A stretch of DNA of 61,831 bases from Bradyrhizobium sp. sGM-13 (GCF_018398875.1 NZ_JAGWDK010000033.1:1-61831), one strand, 5' to 3'. Shown: positions 37,183-46,313, counted from the first letter of the stretch. The notes: generated by a model from the letters alone, not told the origin. Numbers and translations: made by a program.

Positions 37183-38433
37183 ATGACCAAAATCGCTTCC
37201 AACCTGCAAATCGATTCCGCCCGGCTATGGGGCACGATTCACGAAACCGCCAAATTCGGCGCGACACCGAAAGGCGGCGTGCGGCGGCTGACGCTCGGGC
37301 CTGAAGACAAGCAGGTACGCGACTGGTTCCGCGAGCGGTGCGAGGCCGCCGGGCTGGAAGTGCATGTTGATGCGCTCGGCTCGATGTTCGGCCTGCGCAA
37401 AGGACGCGACATGTCGAAGGCGCCGGTTGGGCTCGGCTCGCATCTCGATACCCAGCCGACCGGCGGCAAATATGATGGCGTGCTCGGCACGCTGGCGGCG
37501 CTGGAGGTGGTGCGTACGCTCAACGATGCCGGCATCGAGACCGAAACGCCGATCTGCATCTGCAACTGGACCAACGAGGAAGGCTCGCGGTTCGCGCCGG
37601 CGATGATGGCATCAGCCGCCTATGTCGGCGATTTCACCACCGACGACATCCTGTCGCGCAAGGACGCCGAGGGCGTCACGGTGGCGGAGGCGCTCGACAG
37701 CATCGGCTATCGCGGTGACGCGCCGGTGGGTCGCCAAAAATTCTCTGGCTTCGTCGAGCTGCATATCGAACAGGGGCCGATCCTGGAGGCCGAGAACAAG
37801 ACCATCGGCGTGGTCGATTCCGGCCAGGGAGTTCTGTGGTACGACGGCAAGATCACCGGCTTCGAGAGCCACGCCGGCTCGACCCCGATGCCGCTGCGCC
37901 GCGACGCGCTGGCGACGCTGTCAGAAATCGTGCTGGCGATGGAGGCAATCGCCAAGAAGCACGGGCCGAAGGCCGTTGGAACCGTCGGCGAAGCCGTGAT
38001 CGCCAACCCCTCGCGCAACGTTATCCCGGGCGAGATCGCCTTCACGGTGGATTGCCGCAGCGCGGATGCTGCCATCATGGACGCGCTGGACAGGGATTTG
38101 CGCGCGGCGATCGCCGAGATCGCGGCGCGGCGCAAGGTCGATGTCCAGTTCGACCTGATCTGGCGCAAGCCGCCGACCCATTTCGATCCCAAGCTGGTGG
38201 ACGCGGTGGAGAACGCCGCAAAAATGCTCGGCTATTCGCATCGCCGCATCACCTCAGGTGCCGGCCACGACGCCTGCAACCTCAACACCGTGATGCCGGC
38301 CGCCATGGTGTTCGTGCCCTGCAAGGACGGCATCAGCCACAACGAGCTCGAGGACGCCACCCAAGCCGATTGCGCGGCGGGCGCCAACGTGGTGATGCAT
38401 ACCGTGCTGGCGCTTGCCGGCGTCGCGTCCTGA
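37183..38433 (+). CDS. Zn-dependent M20 hydrolase, N-carbamoyl-L-amino-acid hydrolase type
   Basis: The 416-residue protein shows the HyuC/AllC pattern: metal ligands in GSHLDTQPTGGKYDG (His about 87, Asp about 97), WTNEEGSRFAPAMMAS (Glu pair about 130), ELHIEQGPILE and the final SGAGHDACNL with its metal His. The dimerisation domain has ESHAGSTPM. This group hydrolyses N-carbamoyl amino acids, ureidoglycolate-type compounds or beta-ureidopropionate. It starts 60 bases after the LysR stop and is 25 bases ahead of the dehydrogenase, so the two form an operon. The exact amide is not evident. Confidence 0.92.
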   Translation: MTKIASNLQIDSARLWGTIHETAKFGATPKGGVRRLTLGPEDKQVRDWFRERCEAAGLEVHVDALGSMFGLRKGRDMSKAPVGLGSHLDTQPTGGKYDGVLGTLAALEVVRTLNDAGIETETPICICNWTNEEGSRFAPAMMASAAYVGDFTTDDILSRKDAEGVTVAEALDSIGYRGDAPVGRQKFSGFVELHIEQGPILEAENKTIGVVDSGQGVLWYDGKITGFESHAGSTPMPLRRDALATLSEIVLAMEAIAKKHGPKAVGTVGEAVIANPSRNVIPGEIAFTVDCRSADAAIMDALDRDLRAAIAEIAARRKVDVQFDLIWRKPPTHFDPKLVDAVENAAKMLGYSHRRITSGAGHDACNLNTVMPAAMVFVPCKDGISHNELEDATQADCAAGANVVMHTVLALAGVAS

Positions 38434-38458
38434 CAATCAAGAAACGAGGGGGAAAGCT

Positions 38459-39376
38459 GTGCGCGGAGTTTTCGTCGACGCAAATGAATCGCTGGCCGTG
38501 ATCTTCGAAAGGCTGCACCAGCCCGGCGATCCCGAGGTGCTGATCCACCGGGATCCCGATATCACCTCGGATCAATATCCCAAGATACTCGACGGCGCCG
38601 AGATCGCGATCGTCGATCACACTGCGCTGCCGACCGACATCGCGAAGAAATGCACAGGGCTGAAGCACGTGGTGTTTCTCGGCACCGGCGCACGCAGCTA
38701 CATGAATCCGGAAGAACTCGCCGAACTCGGGATCCAGGTGCACCTGATCAAGGGCTATGGCGACACGGCGGTCGCCGAATGTGCTGTAGCGCTGATGTGG
38801 GAAGGCGCGCGCGGACTTGCGAAAATGGATCGCGGTATCCGCGCCGGCAATTGGCTGCGCGACGACGGCATGCAACTGACCGGCAAGACGCTCGGCCTGA
38901 TCGGCTTTGGCGGCATCGCCGCGGAAGTGGCGCGGATCGCGATCGGCTCGGGCATGCGCGTCGTCGCCTGGAACCGGTCGCCCAAGAAGCATCCGAAGGT
39001 CGAATTCGTCGATCTCGACGAACTCTTGACCGAGAGCGACGTCGTCTCGATCCATCTGTTGCTCAACGACGAAACGCGTGGATTGATCTCGCGTGCCTGC
39101 ATCGAGGCGATGAAACCCGGCGTCATCCTGATCAACACCGCGCGCGGCGCCATCGTCGATGAGGAAGCGATGATCGAGGCGCTGAAATCGGGCCAGATCC
39201 GCCATGCCGGCCTCGACGTCTTCAACATCGAACCGCTGCCGGCCGATCATCCGCTGACCAAACTGCCGAACGTGACGCTGTCGGCGCATTCGGCGTTCCG
39301 CACGCCAGAAGCGAGCGAGAATCTGATGCGCGCGGCGTGGGAACACTGCCGAAGAATTCTTGTTAAGGGGAAATAA
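38459..39376 (+). CDS. D-2-hydroxyacid dehydrogenase (NAD)
   Basis: The 305-residue protein opens RGVFVDANESLAVIFERL, has the nucleotide motif GLIGFGGIAAEVARIA (about 146-161), the catalytic Arg in INTARGAIVDEEAM, a Glu in NIEPLPADHPL and the His in LSAHSAFRTPE. It should reduce a 2-keto acid or oxidise a D-2-hydroxy acid, as in phosphoglycerate or glyoxylate/hydroxypyruvate reductases. GTG 38459 with GAGGGGGAA upstream is the best start; the in-frame ATG at 38414 lies inside the preceding gene. A regulatory ACT domain is absent, so it is not a full SerA. Confidence 0.9.
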   Translation: MRGVFVDANESLAVIFERLHQPGDPEVLIHRDPDITSDQYPKILDGAEIAIVDHTALPTDIAKKCTGLKHVVFLGTGARSYMNPEELAELGIQVHLIKGYGDTAVAECAVALMWEGARGLAKMDRGIRAGNWLRDDGMQLTGKTLGLIGFGGIAAEVARIAIGSGMRVVAWNRSPKKHPKVEFVDLDELLTESDVVSIHLLLNDETRGLISRACIEAMKPGVILINTARGAIVDEEAMIEALKSGQIRHAGLDVFNIEPLPADHPLTKLPNVTLSAHSAFRTPEASENLMRAAWEHCRRILVKGK

Positions 39377-39381
39377 CCTTC

Positions 39382-39514
39382 CGTCGTCCCGGGCAAGCGA
39401 AGCGCGACCCGGGACCCATAACCACTGATGGCTATGTCGCGCCGGGCTTGAGCCACAGCCGAGTTCAACAATGAACGGCTGTGGTTATGGGTCCCTGCGT
39501 TCGCAGGGACGACG
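39382..39514. repeat. Palindromic intergenic repeat, family C, copy 2
   Basis: CGTCGTCCCGGGCAAGCG at the left and TCGCAGGGACGACG at the right enclose GGGACCCATAACCAC and GTGGTTATGGGTCCC. Together with copy 3 it fills the 316-base gap 39377-39692, in which I see no gene. Confidence 0.85.
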
Positions 39515-39539
39515 GAATAGAGGCGAGAACCCCTCAACT

Positions 39540-39681
39540 TGTCGCCCCTGCGAAAGCAGGGGCCCATAACCACCGGCTTTCGTTGTGTGATAAGGTGTCT
39601 GCTACCGCGCCTCCTCGATAGATCACGCGGTATGGGTCCCTGCGCCGAGTGCGCGATTGCGCACGGAGGCAGGGACGACGA
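39540..39681. repeat. Palindromic intergenic repeat, family C, copy 3
   Basis: It has GTCGCCCCTGCGAAAGCAGG, then GGCCCATAACCACCGG, and later GTATGGGTCCCTGCGCC and AGGCAGGGACGAC. It is tandem to copy 2, with 25 bases between them. Confidence 0.83.
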
Positions 39682-39692
39682 CAGTCACACGC

Positions 39693-40772
39693 CTAGTCCA
39701 CCATCTCCGCCACTGCTTTGCCGCACGCCACCGTATCCGCGTTGCCGCCGAGATCGCGCGTGCGTAGGGTGCGCTCGCCCAGCGTGCGCTCGATGGCGCC
39801 GACGATGGACTCCGCCGCCTGCTTCTCGCCGAGATGCTCCAGCATCATCGCGCCGGACCAGATCATGCCGATGGGGTTGGCAATGCCCTGCCCGGCAATA
39901 TCGGGCGCCGACCCGTGCACGGGTTCGAACACGGACGGGAAATTGCCTTCCGGGTTGATGTTGCCGGATGGCGCGATGCCGATGGTGCCGGTGCAGGCGG
40001 GGCCGAGATCGGAGAGAATGTCGCCGAACAGGTTGGAGCCGACCACGACGTCGAACCAGTCCGGATGCAGCACGAAATTCGCGGTCAAGATATCGATGTG
40101 ATACTTGTCCCACTTCACGCCTGGATATTTCTTCGCCATCGCCTCCACGCGCTCGTCCCAATAGGGCATCGTGATCGAGATGCCGTTGGACTTGGTCGCC
40201 GAGGTCAGGTGCTTCTTCGGCCGCGACTGCGCCAGATCGAACGCGAATTTCAGGATGCGGTCGACGCCGGTGCGCGTCATGACGGTCTGTTGCGTGACGA
40301 ATTCACGGTCGGTATCGGGGAACATGCGGCCGCCGACGGAGGAATACTCGCCCTCGGTGTTCTCGCGCACCACCCAGAAATCGATATCGCCAGGCTTGCG
40401 GTTGGCGAGCGGTGACGGCACGCCTGGCATCAGCCGCACCGGGCGCAGGTTGACGTACTGATCGAACTCGCGCCTGAACTTGATCAGCGAGCCCCACAGC
40501 GAAACGTGATCGGGGATTTTCGCGGGCCAGCCGACCGCGCCGAAATAGATCGCATCATGCTTGCCGATCTGTGCCTTCCAGTCCTCCGGCATCATCTCGC
40601 CGTGCTTTTCGTAATAGTCCCAGGACGCGAAATCGAAATGATCGAAGTGCACGGAAACGCCGTGTTTTTTCGCCGCCGCCTCCAGCACGCGCAGGCCTTC
40701 GGGGATCACCTCCTTGCCGATGCCGTCACCGGGAATGACCGCGATCCGATACTGCTTTTTGGCGCTGCTCAT
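39693..40772 (-). CDS. Tartrate dehydrogenase / D-malate dehydrogenase family (isopropylmalate-like)
   Basis: The 359-residue protein starts YRIAVIPGDGIGKEVIPEGL and has the substrate loop SLIKFRREFDQYVNLRPVRL, the metal aspartates in NLFGDILSDL, the NAD loop FEPVHGSAPDIAGQGIANPIGMIWSGAMML and the Tyr/Lys blocks TEGEYSSVGG and SATKSNG. This combination is that of tartrate dehydrogenase/decarboxylase and D-malate dehydrogenase rather than LeuB. It would convert tartrate or D-malate with NAD. It is monocistronic and divergent from the SDR. Since the 2-hydroxyacid and tetronate enzymes lie nearby, the region appears specialised in sugar-acid use. Confidence 0.9.
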   Translation of the reverse strand: MSSAKKQYRIAVIPGDGIGKEVIPEGLRVLEAAAKKHGVSVHFDHFDFASWDYYEKHGEMMPEDWKAQIGKHDAIYFGAVGWPAKIPDHVSLWGSLIKFRREFDQYVNLRPVRLMPGVPSPLANRKPGDIDFWVVRENTEGEYSSVGGRMFPDTDREFVTQQTVMTRTGVDRILKFAFDLAQSRPKKHLTSATKSNGISITMPYWDERVEAMAKKYPGVKWDKYHIDILTANFVLHPDWFDVVVGSNLFGDILSDLGPACTGTIGIAPSGNINPEGNFPSVFEPVHGSAPDIAGQGIANPIGMIWSGAMMLEHLGEKQAAESIVGAIERTLGERTLRTRDLGGNADTVACGKAVAEMVD

Positions 40773-40946
40773 CGAGAGTTTCCTTGTTGTCTTGCCCGGC
40801 CGTTAATGCCGGTTATGCGATTGTCTTGCAATGGACCAATCCTGCCTGCCGCGCAACGCTGCACTGCAGTGTTGACCGAGACGGCGCCCGCCGCTTACCA
40901 ATTTCGCTGACCGTCTTCCACCCTCCTCTCACCACACGAGAATCCC

Positions 40947-41723
40947 ATGGACCTGCATCTCCGCGGCAAGCGCGTCCTGATCACCGGCGCCTCCAAGGGC
41001 ATCGGCGCGGCCGCGGCCGAAGCCTTTGCCGAAGAAGGCTGCGACGTTATGTTGGCCGCCCGCAGCGGCGAGCAGTTGAAAGCGCTGACGGAGCGGCTGC
41101 GCTCGGCGCACCAGATCGGCGCGACCGCCCATGTCGTCGACTTGCGCAAGGGCGAGGATATCGCAAGGCTTGCGAAAGAAGCCGCTGATATTGACATTCT
41201 CGTCAACAATGCCGGCGACATCCCCGGCGGCTCGATCGACAAGATCGACGAGGCGACATGGCGCCACGCCTGGGAGCTGAAGGTGTTCGGCTACATCAAT
41301 CTCACCCGCGCGATCTACGCGCAGATGAAGGCGCGTGGCGGCGGCGTTATCGTCAACGACATTGGCGCTGCCGGCGAAAAGTTCGACGCCAATTACATCT
41401 GCGGCAGCGCCGGCAACGCTGCGCTGATGGCATTCACCCGCGCGCTCGGAGGAAAAAGCCTCGCCGACAATATCCGCGTGGTCGGCATCAATCCCGGCCC
41501 CGTCGGCACTGACCGCCATGTGACGCTCCTGAAGACGCGGGCGAAGAACCAGTTCGGCGACGAGAACCGCTACAAGGAATTCCAGAAGAACATGCCGCTC
41601 GGCCGCCCCGCGCTTGCGCGCGAGATCGGCGACCTCATGGCGTTCCTGGCGTCGGACCGCTCGGGATATACGTCGGGGGTGATCTTTACCGTGGATGGCG
41701 GATATACGGCGGGCTGGGGTTAG
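40947..41723 (+). CDS. SDR family protein lacking the classical YxxxK
   Basis: The 258-residue Rossmann protein has the cofactor motif GASKGIG (14-20), the NNAG motif (87-90) and the ending GYTSGVIFTVDGGYT. The catalytic stretch reads VNDIGAAGEKFDANYICGSAGNAAL, so neither the usual serine nor YxxxK is present: the Lys position is Asn or Ser depending on alignment. It may bind cofactor without classical dehydrogenase chemistry. ATG 40947 is the only close start. It heads a same-strand run with the amidase 120 bases downstream. Confidence 0.88.
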   Translation: MDLHLRGKRVLITGASKGIGAAAAEAFAEEGCDVMLAARSGEQLKALTERLRSAHQIGATAHVVDLRKGEDIARLAKEAADIDILVNNAGDIPGGSIDKIDEATWRHAWELKVFGYINLTRAIYAQMKARGGGVIVNDIGAAGEKFDANYICGSAGNAALMAFTRALGGKSLADNIRVVGINPGPVGTDRHVTLLKTRAKNQFGDENRYKEFQKNMPLGRPALAREIGDLMAFLASDRSGYTSGVIFTVDGGYTAGWG

Positions 41724-41843
41724 GTCGCGCTGCACCGTCATGCATTATCTTCGGTCGGCCACTACTTCCATGCGTTTCCACTTTGCCGGAAAATGTTCTA
41801 CAGCACGATCCGCGATCGAAAAAGCCGAAGCAGGAGTATCGAA

Positions 41844-43265
41844 GTGGCTGATCAGGGGCTGGTGCGTGAGACGGCGGTTGCCATTGTCGGCAAGCTGAAA
41901 TCGGGCGAAGTCACCCCGCTCGACCTGCTCGACGTGCTGGAAAAGCGCATCGCCGAGGTCGACGGCAAAGTCAACGCGCTGCCGACGCTGTGCTTCGATC
42001 GCGCCCGCAAGCACGCCACCGCTCTGATGCAGAAGCCCGTCGCTGAACGCGGCCTGCTCGCCGGTCTTCCGATCCCGATCAAGGACCTCACCAATGTCGC
42101 CGGCGTCCTGACCACGCAGGGCTCGCCGATCTACAGGGACAACATTCCGGCGAAGTCAGATATTCTGGTCGAGCATCTCGAAAACAATGGCGGCGTGATC
42201 TACGCCAAGTCGAACACGCCGGAATTTGGCGCCGGCGCCAACACCTTCAACGAAGTGTTCGGCCCGACGCGCAACCCTTTCGACACGTCACGCTCCGCCG
42301 CCGGCTCCTCAGGCGGCGCGGCGGTCGCGCTCGCGACCGGCACGGCCTGGCTGGCGCACGGCTCCGACATGGGCGGTAGCCTACGCAATCCCGCGAGCTT
42401 CTGCGGCATCGTCGGATTGCGGCCAAGCATCGGCCGCGTCGCGCATACCCCAATCGCCGCCATCGATCGCAATCTCGGCGTCCAGGGCCCGATGGCGCGC
42501 AATGTCGAAGACGTCGCGTTGCTGCTCGATGCCATGAGCGGCGAGCACCCCGCCGATCCGCTGTCGCTTCCGGTGCTGCCGAATTCGTTTCTCGCAGCCG
42601 TCCGCTCCGGCAACAAGCCGAAGCGCGTCGCCTATTCGCCCGATCTCGGCATCACGCCGGTCGACGCGGAAGTCGCCGCCGTCACCCGCACGGCGGCGCA
42701 GCGCTTTGCGGAGCTAGGGGTCATCGTCGAAGAGGCTCATCCCGATTTGCGCGAGGCCCACGAATGCTTTCATGTGCTGCGCGCGTTCGACTTCGCGCTG
42801 TCCAAGGCGGCGCTGCTGCGCACGAAGCGCGACCTGCTCAAGCCCGAGGTGATCTGGAATATCGAGGAAGGCCTGAAGCTGACGGTCGAGCAGATCGAAC
42901 GCGCCGAGGCGCAGCGCGTCGCGATGACCGCGCGCACGCTGGAATTTTTCGAAAAATACGATCTATTGCTCGCCCCTGCCACGATCGTGCCGCCCTTCCC
43001 GGTGGAAAACCGCTACGTCGCTGAATGTGCCGGCAAGAAGTTCGACAATTACGTCGAATGGCTCGGCATCGTCTACGCGATTACGCTGGTGTGCTGTCCT
43101 GCGCTGTCGTTGCCGTGCGGCTTCACGGCCTCGGGCCTTCCGGTTGGGCTGCAGGTGGTCGCGCCGCCGCGCGGCGAAGCGCAGTTGCTTGCCGGAGCCA
43201 AGGTGCTGGAGGATATTCTCGGCGTGCGCGGCACGACGCCGATCGATCCGAGGGCACTGAGGTAA
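41844..43265 (+). CDS. Cytoplasmic amidase (amidase-signature family)
   Basis: The 473-residue enzyme has the catalytic Lys80 (LPIPIKDLTNV), cis-Ser155 in AAGSSGGAA and the nucleophile Ser179 in HGSDMGGSLRNPA. The C-terminal PALSLPCGFTASGLPVGLQVVAPP completes the fold. It lacks a signal peptide, unlike the split amidase at 8073. GTG 41844 with CAGGAG upstream is preferred to the in-frame ATG at 41793. It would hydrolyse an aryl- or alkyl-amide; together with the SDR and M20 genes nearby this suggests amide catabolism, but the substrate is unknown. Confidence 0.93.
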   Translation: MADQGLVRETAVAIVGKLKSGEVTPLDLLDVLEKRIAEVDGKVNALPTLCFDRARKHATALMQKPVAERGLLAGLPIPIKDLTNVAGVLTTQGSPIYRDNIPAKSDILVEHLENNGGVIYAKSNTPEFGAGANTFNEVFGPTRNPFDTSRSAAGSSGGAAVALATGTAWLAHGSDMGGSLRNPASFCGIVGLRPSIGRVAHTPIAAIDRNLGVQGPMARNVEDVALLLDAMSGEHPADPLSLPVLPNSFLAAVRSGNKPKRVAYSPDLGITPVDAEVAAVTRTAAQRFAELGVIVEEAHPDLREAHECFHVLRAFDFALSKAALLRTKRDLLKPEVIWNIEEGLKLTVEQIERAEAQRVAMTARTLEFFEKYDLLLAPATIVPPFPVENRYVAECAGKKFDNYVEWLGIVYAITLVCCPALSLPCGFTASGLPVGLQVVAPPRGEAQLLAGAKVLEDILGVRGTTPIDPRALR

Positions 43266-43298
43266 ACCAGGCGCGCTTGCCGATGAGGGGCCCTTCAC

Positions 43299-43964
43299 AT
43301 GACCGATGAGAATGAGCCGCCGCCCGAGAGCAAGCTGACGCGCAGCAAGGAACGCTGGGCGCGGGAAGGCAAGTTCCTCACCGGGAAGACCTCGCGGCCT
43401 GAAGACCAACGGCTGCCGCCAGGGCAGCATCTGACCAGGGATTGGCCGACGCTCGATCTGGGACTGACGCCCAATATTTCCCGCGAACGCTGGCGGCTTG
43501 ACGTCTACGGCGCCGTCGAAAAACCGGTCTTCTGGGATTTTGCGCAGTTCACGGCCCAGCCGCAGAGCAAGTTCGTGTCCGACATTCACTGCGTCACGAC
43601 CTGGTCGCGCTACGACAATCATTGGGAGGGGTTGGCAACGCGTGACCTCCTGGACACCTGCCGGCCGCGCGAGGAAGCGCTGTTCGTGGTGCTGCACTCC
43701 CATGACGGCTACACTACCAATCTGCCGCTGGAGGATTTCGCCGCTGAGGATGCCCTGCTCGCCCATAGCTGGTCCGGTGCGCCGCTGGAGCAGGAGCATG
43801 GCGGCCCGGTGCGGCTGGTGGTGCCGCATCTCTATTTCTGGAAGAGCGCGAAATGGCTGCAGAGCATTGAGTTTCTGGCAGAGGATGCGCCGGGCTATTG
43901 GGAAGTACGCGGCTATCACAACCGCGGCGATCCGTGGGCCGAGCAGCGCTATTCAGGCGATTGA
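43299..43964 (+). CDS. Sulfite-oxidase-like molybdopterin oxidoreductase
   Basis: The 221-residue protein is one molybdopterin domain of the sulfite-oxidase/YedY superfamily. RWRLDVYGAVEKP opens the domain, and Cys98 in VSDIHCVTTWSRYDNHWEG should bind molybdenum. GYTTNLPLEDF and GGPVRLVVPHLYFWKSAKWLQSIEF are also typical. There is no signal peptide, haem domain or dimerisation domain, so it is a short, cytosolic version. It lies 33 bases after the amidase and 24 before the hydrolase-OsmC gene. The electron acceptor and substrate are unknown. Confidence 0.92.
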   Translation: MTDENEPPPESKLTRSKERWAREGKFLTGKTSRPEDQRLPPGQHLTRDWPTLDLGLTPNISRERWRLDVYGAVEKPVFWDFAQFTAQPQSKFVSDIHCVTTWSRYDNHWEGLATRDLLDTCRPREEALFVVLHSHDGYTTNLPLEDFAAEDALLAHSWSGAPLEQEHGGPVRLVVPHLYFWKSAKWLQSIEFLAEDAPGYWEVRGYHNRGDPWAEQRYSGD

Positions 43965-43988
43965 AGCCAAGTCCGAGGGAGAACAGCC

Positions 43989-45212
43989 ATGCCGAGCGAA
44001 CGCTTTCAATTCACCGGCGAAGGCGGCCATCAGCTTGCCGCTGCCCTCGATATGCCTGACGGACCGGTGCAGGCCTACGCGCTGTTTGCGCATTGCTTCA
44101 CCTGCGGCAAGGACGTGCTGGCCGCGAAACGCATTGCGACGGCGCTCACCGCAAAAGGCATCGCGGTGTTGCGGTTTGATTTCACCGGGCTCGGCTCCAG
44201 CGAGGGCGAATTCGCCAACTCGACCTTCTCCTCGAACGTTGCCGATCTCGTCCGCGCCGCCGATCATTTGCGCGAAACCCGCACGGCGCCCGCGATCCTG
44301 ATCGGCCATAGCCTGGGTGGTGCCGCGATCCTCGCTGCAGCGGGGCAGATACCGGAGGCAAAGGCAGTCGTCACCATCGCCGCCCCCTCCGATCCCGTGC
44401 ATGTCACGCATCTCTTCAAGGATCGCCTCGAGGACATCCGAACGCACGGCACGGTGGAAGTCCAGCTCGCCGGGCGGCCGTTTCACATCAAGCGCGAATT
44501 CCTCGACGATATCGCCGAGCACAGCCTGGCGGCGCGGATCGCAGATCTTCACAAGGCACTGCTGATCATGCATTCGCCGACCGATGACACGGTCGGCATC
44601 GACAATGCAACGAAGATTTTCGCCGCCGCCAAACATCCCAAGAGCTTTGTGTCTCTGTCGGGCTCCGATCATCTGTTGAGCGGCAAACGGGACGGCGCCT
44701 ATGTCGCCGACGTCATCGCCGCCTGGGCCGAGCGCTATATCGAGTCCGCCGCGGCGCAGCCTGTTTCTGCCGCGAGCAAGGCGCCGCGTAACGTCGTGGT
44801 GCGTGAAACCCGCAACAGCAAATTCCAGCAGGTCGTCGCCATAGGTCCCCATCAGATGGTGGCGGATGAGCCCGTTGCCGTCGGCGGCGAGGATAGCGGG
44901 CCGGGGCCGTATGATTTCCTGCTCGCAGGCCTTGGCGCCTGCACGTCGATGACGATGCGGATGTATGCCGATCGCAAATCGCTGCCACTGGACCGTGTCA
45001 CCGTGACGCTGAAGCACAGCAAGATTCACGCAGCGGATTGCGCTGAATGCGAGACGCGAGAGGGCATGCTGGATCAGATCGACCGGGTGATCTCGATTGA
45101 AGGCACCCTCGATGCTGATCAGCGCACGCGGCTGATGGAGATTGCGGACAAGTGTCCGGTGCACCGGACGTTGACGTCGAAGATACGGATCGTGACGAGG
45201 GCGGCGGAGTGA
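43989..45212 (+). CDS. Bifunctional alpha/beta hydrolase-OsmC fusion protein
   Basis: The 407-residue protein has two domains. Residues 1-255 form an alpha/beta hydrolase with nucleophile Ser108 in GHSLGG, acid Asp in HSPTDDTVG and His in SGSDHLL. Residues about 270-407 form an OsmC/Ohr-like domain with the two redox cysteines in GLGACTSMTM and ADKCPVHRT. OsmC proteins reduce organic hydroperoxides. The fusion is known in proteobacteria but its joint role is not. ATG 43989 follows AGGGAG. It is the last gene of the run begun by the SDR and amidase. Confidence 0.93.
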   Translation: MPSERFQFTGEGGHQLAAALDMPDGPVQAYALFAHCFTCGKDVLAAKRIATALTAKGIAVLRFDFTGLGSSEGEFANSTFSSNVADLVRAADHLRETRTAPAILIGHSLGGAAILAAAGQIPEAKAVVTIAAPSDPVHVTHLFKDRLEDIRTHGTVEVQLAGRPFHIKREFLDDIAEHSLAARIADLHKALLIMHSPTDDTVGIDNATKIFAAAKHPKSFVSLSGSDHLLSGKRDGAYVADVIAAWAERYIESAAAQPVSAASKAPRNVVVRETRNSKFQQVVAIGPHQMVADEPVAVGGEDSGPGPYDFLLAGLGACTSMTMRMYADRKSLPLDRVTVTLKHSKIHAADCAECETREGMLDQIDRVISIEGTLDADQRTRLMEIADKCPVHRTLTSKIRIVTRAAE

Positions 45213-45254
45213 CGAGGTGACCTCCCCCCGCGAAGAGCGGGGCGAGAGAGACGA

Positions 45255-46313
45255 TCAAGCGGCCGCCAGTGGCCGAACCCGCAGCGCGCCGCGGAGACCG
45301 GCGGCGGTGCCGACGAGGATGCCGGCGAAGGCAATCAGCGAAGCAAGCGCCAGCGTCGAAAATCCAGTCAACCCCTGCCCGATCGAGCAGCCGAACGCCA
45401 TGACGCCACCGATGCCCATGAGCGCGGCACCAGTGCCGGAGCGCAGCATGTGACGCGGCGACTGATAGCCTTCGAGTTGAAAGCGTCCGGTCAACAGCGC
45501 CGTCACGAGGCTACCGGCGAACACGCCGAACACGGTGACGATGCCGAAATTGAGCGTCGAGCCCGTCGACAGCATGACATATTGAAGGGCGTCCGCGATC
45601 GGCGCGATGAAGGTGAGCGAGGTCACCGGCGTGGGATTGAAATCATCGGCGCCGATATACCCGGTGGCAAACCAGCCCGCCGCCACCAAGAGGCCGATGA
45701 CGAGGCCCGCGGCGATCTGGCCCGGCGACCGCCGGAAAGCGGGATGCGCAAAGGCAAAAATGATCAGCGCTGCGGAGATAACCGAGGCGGCCAGCATGCG
45801 CGCGGCCGTTGCGCTCAAGCCTGCGGTGGCAAACAAGGCCGGCACCGAGTTTGCCGTGGCCGTGGTCTGCGACGCCCCGACCATCGCGATGCGCGACGGC
45901 GCGATCAGGCCCTTCAGCGTCATCTGGGCGAAGATCGCCAGCACGACCACCACCACGAAGGAGCGGAGATTGCCGCGCCCGAGCAGCACCAGCGCGCGCG
46001 AGCCGCAGCCGTTCGACAACACCATGCCGTAACCGAACAACAGCCCGCCGAAGAACATCACGGGCGCGGAGAATGACGGCTGCAGATAGATCGACTTGCC
46101 GATATCAACGAGGCCGCCCGCAGCCAGCAACTGCGTCATGACCACCGCGACGCCGATCGCCAGCGCATATGTGCGCACCAGCCGGCCGTCGCCTTCAGCC
46201 CAAAAACCTCTGAGGCTGCTGAGCAAGCAAAATCCGCTCAATAATCCGACCGATCCATAGACGAGACCGATCAGCAATCCGCTGATGACGACGATATTGG
46301 CACTGTCCAGCAC
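45255..46313 (-). CDS. YeeE/YedE family thiosulfate/sulfur transporter
   Basis: The 352-residue protein has about nine or ten membrane helices and the duplicated YeeE/YedE (DUF395) pattern with Cys30, Cys104 in LSNGCGSRALV and a third in AFGCSIGQGLTG (about 320). In TsuA, cysteines at such places pass thiosulfate through the membrane, so a thiosulfate or related sulfur substrate is likely. The start is GTG 46313 (a CTG follows). It converges with the hydrolase-OsmC/sulfite-oxidase-like genes, giving a loose sulfur theme. Confidence 0.92.
   Translation of the reverse strand: MLDSANIVVISGLLIGLVYGSVGLLSGFCLLSSLRGFWAEGDGRLVRTYALAIGVAVVMTQLLAAGGLVDIGKSIYLQPSFSAPVMFFGGLLFGYGMVLSNGCGSRALVLLGRGNLRSFVVVVVLAIFAQMTLKGLIAPSRIAMVGASQTTATANSVPALFATAGLSATAARMLAASVISAALIIFAFAHPAFRRSPGQIAAGLVIGLLVAAGWFATGYIGADDFNPTPVTSLTFIAPIADALQYVMLSTGSTLNFGIVTVFGVFAGSLVTALLTGRFQLEGYQSPRHMLRSGTGAALMGIGGVMAFGCSIGQGLTGFSTLALASLIAFAGILVGTAAGLRGALRVRPLAAA

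Noticed and set aside
39382..39681. Tandem repeats that could be a CRISPR array
   Set aside because: There are only two units of about 130-140 bases, each an imperfect palindrome with members elsewhere. There are no short regular repeats with spacers and no cas genes.
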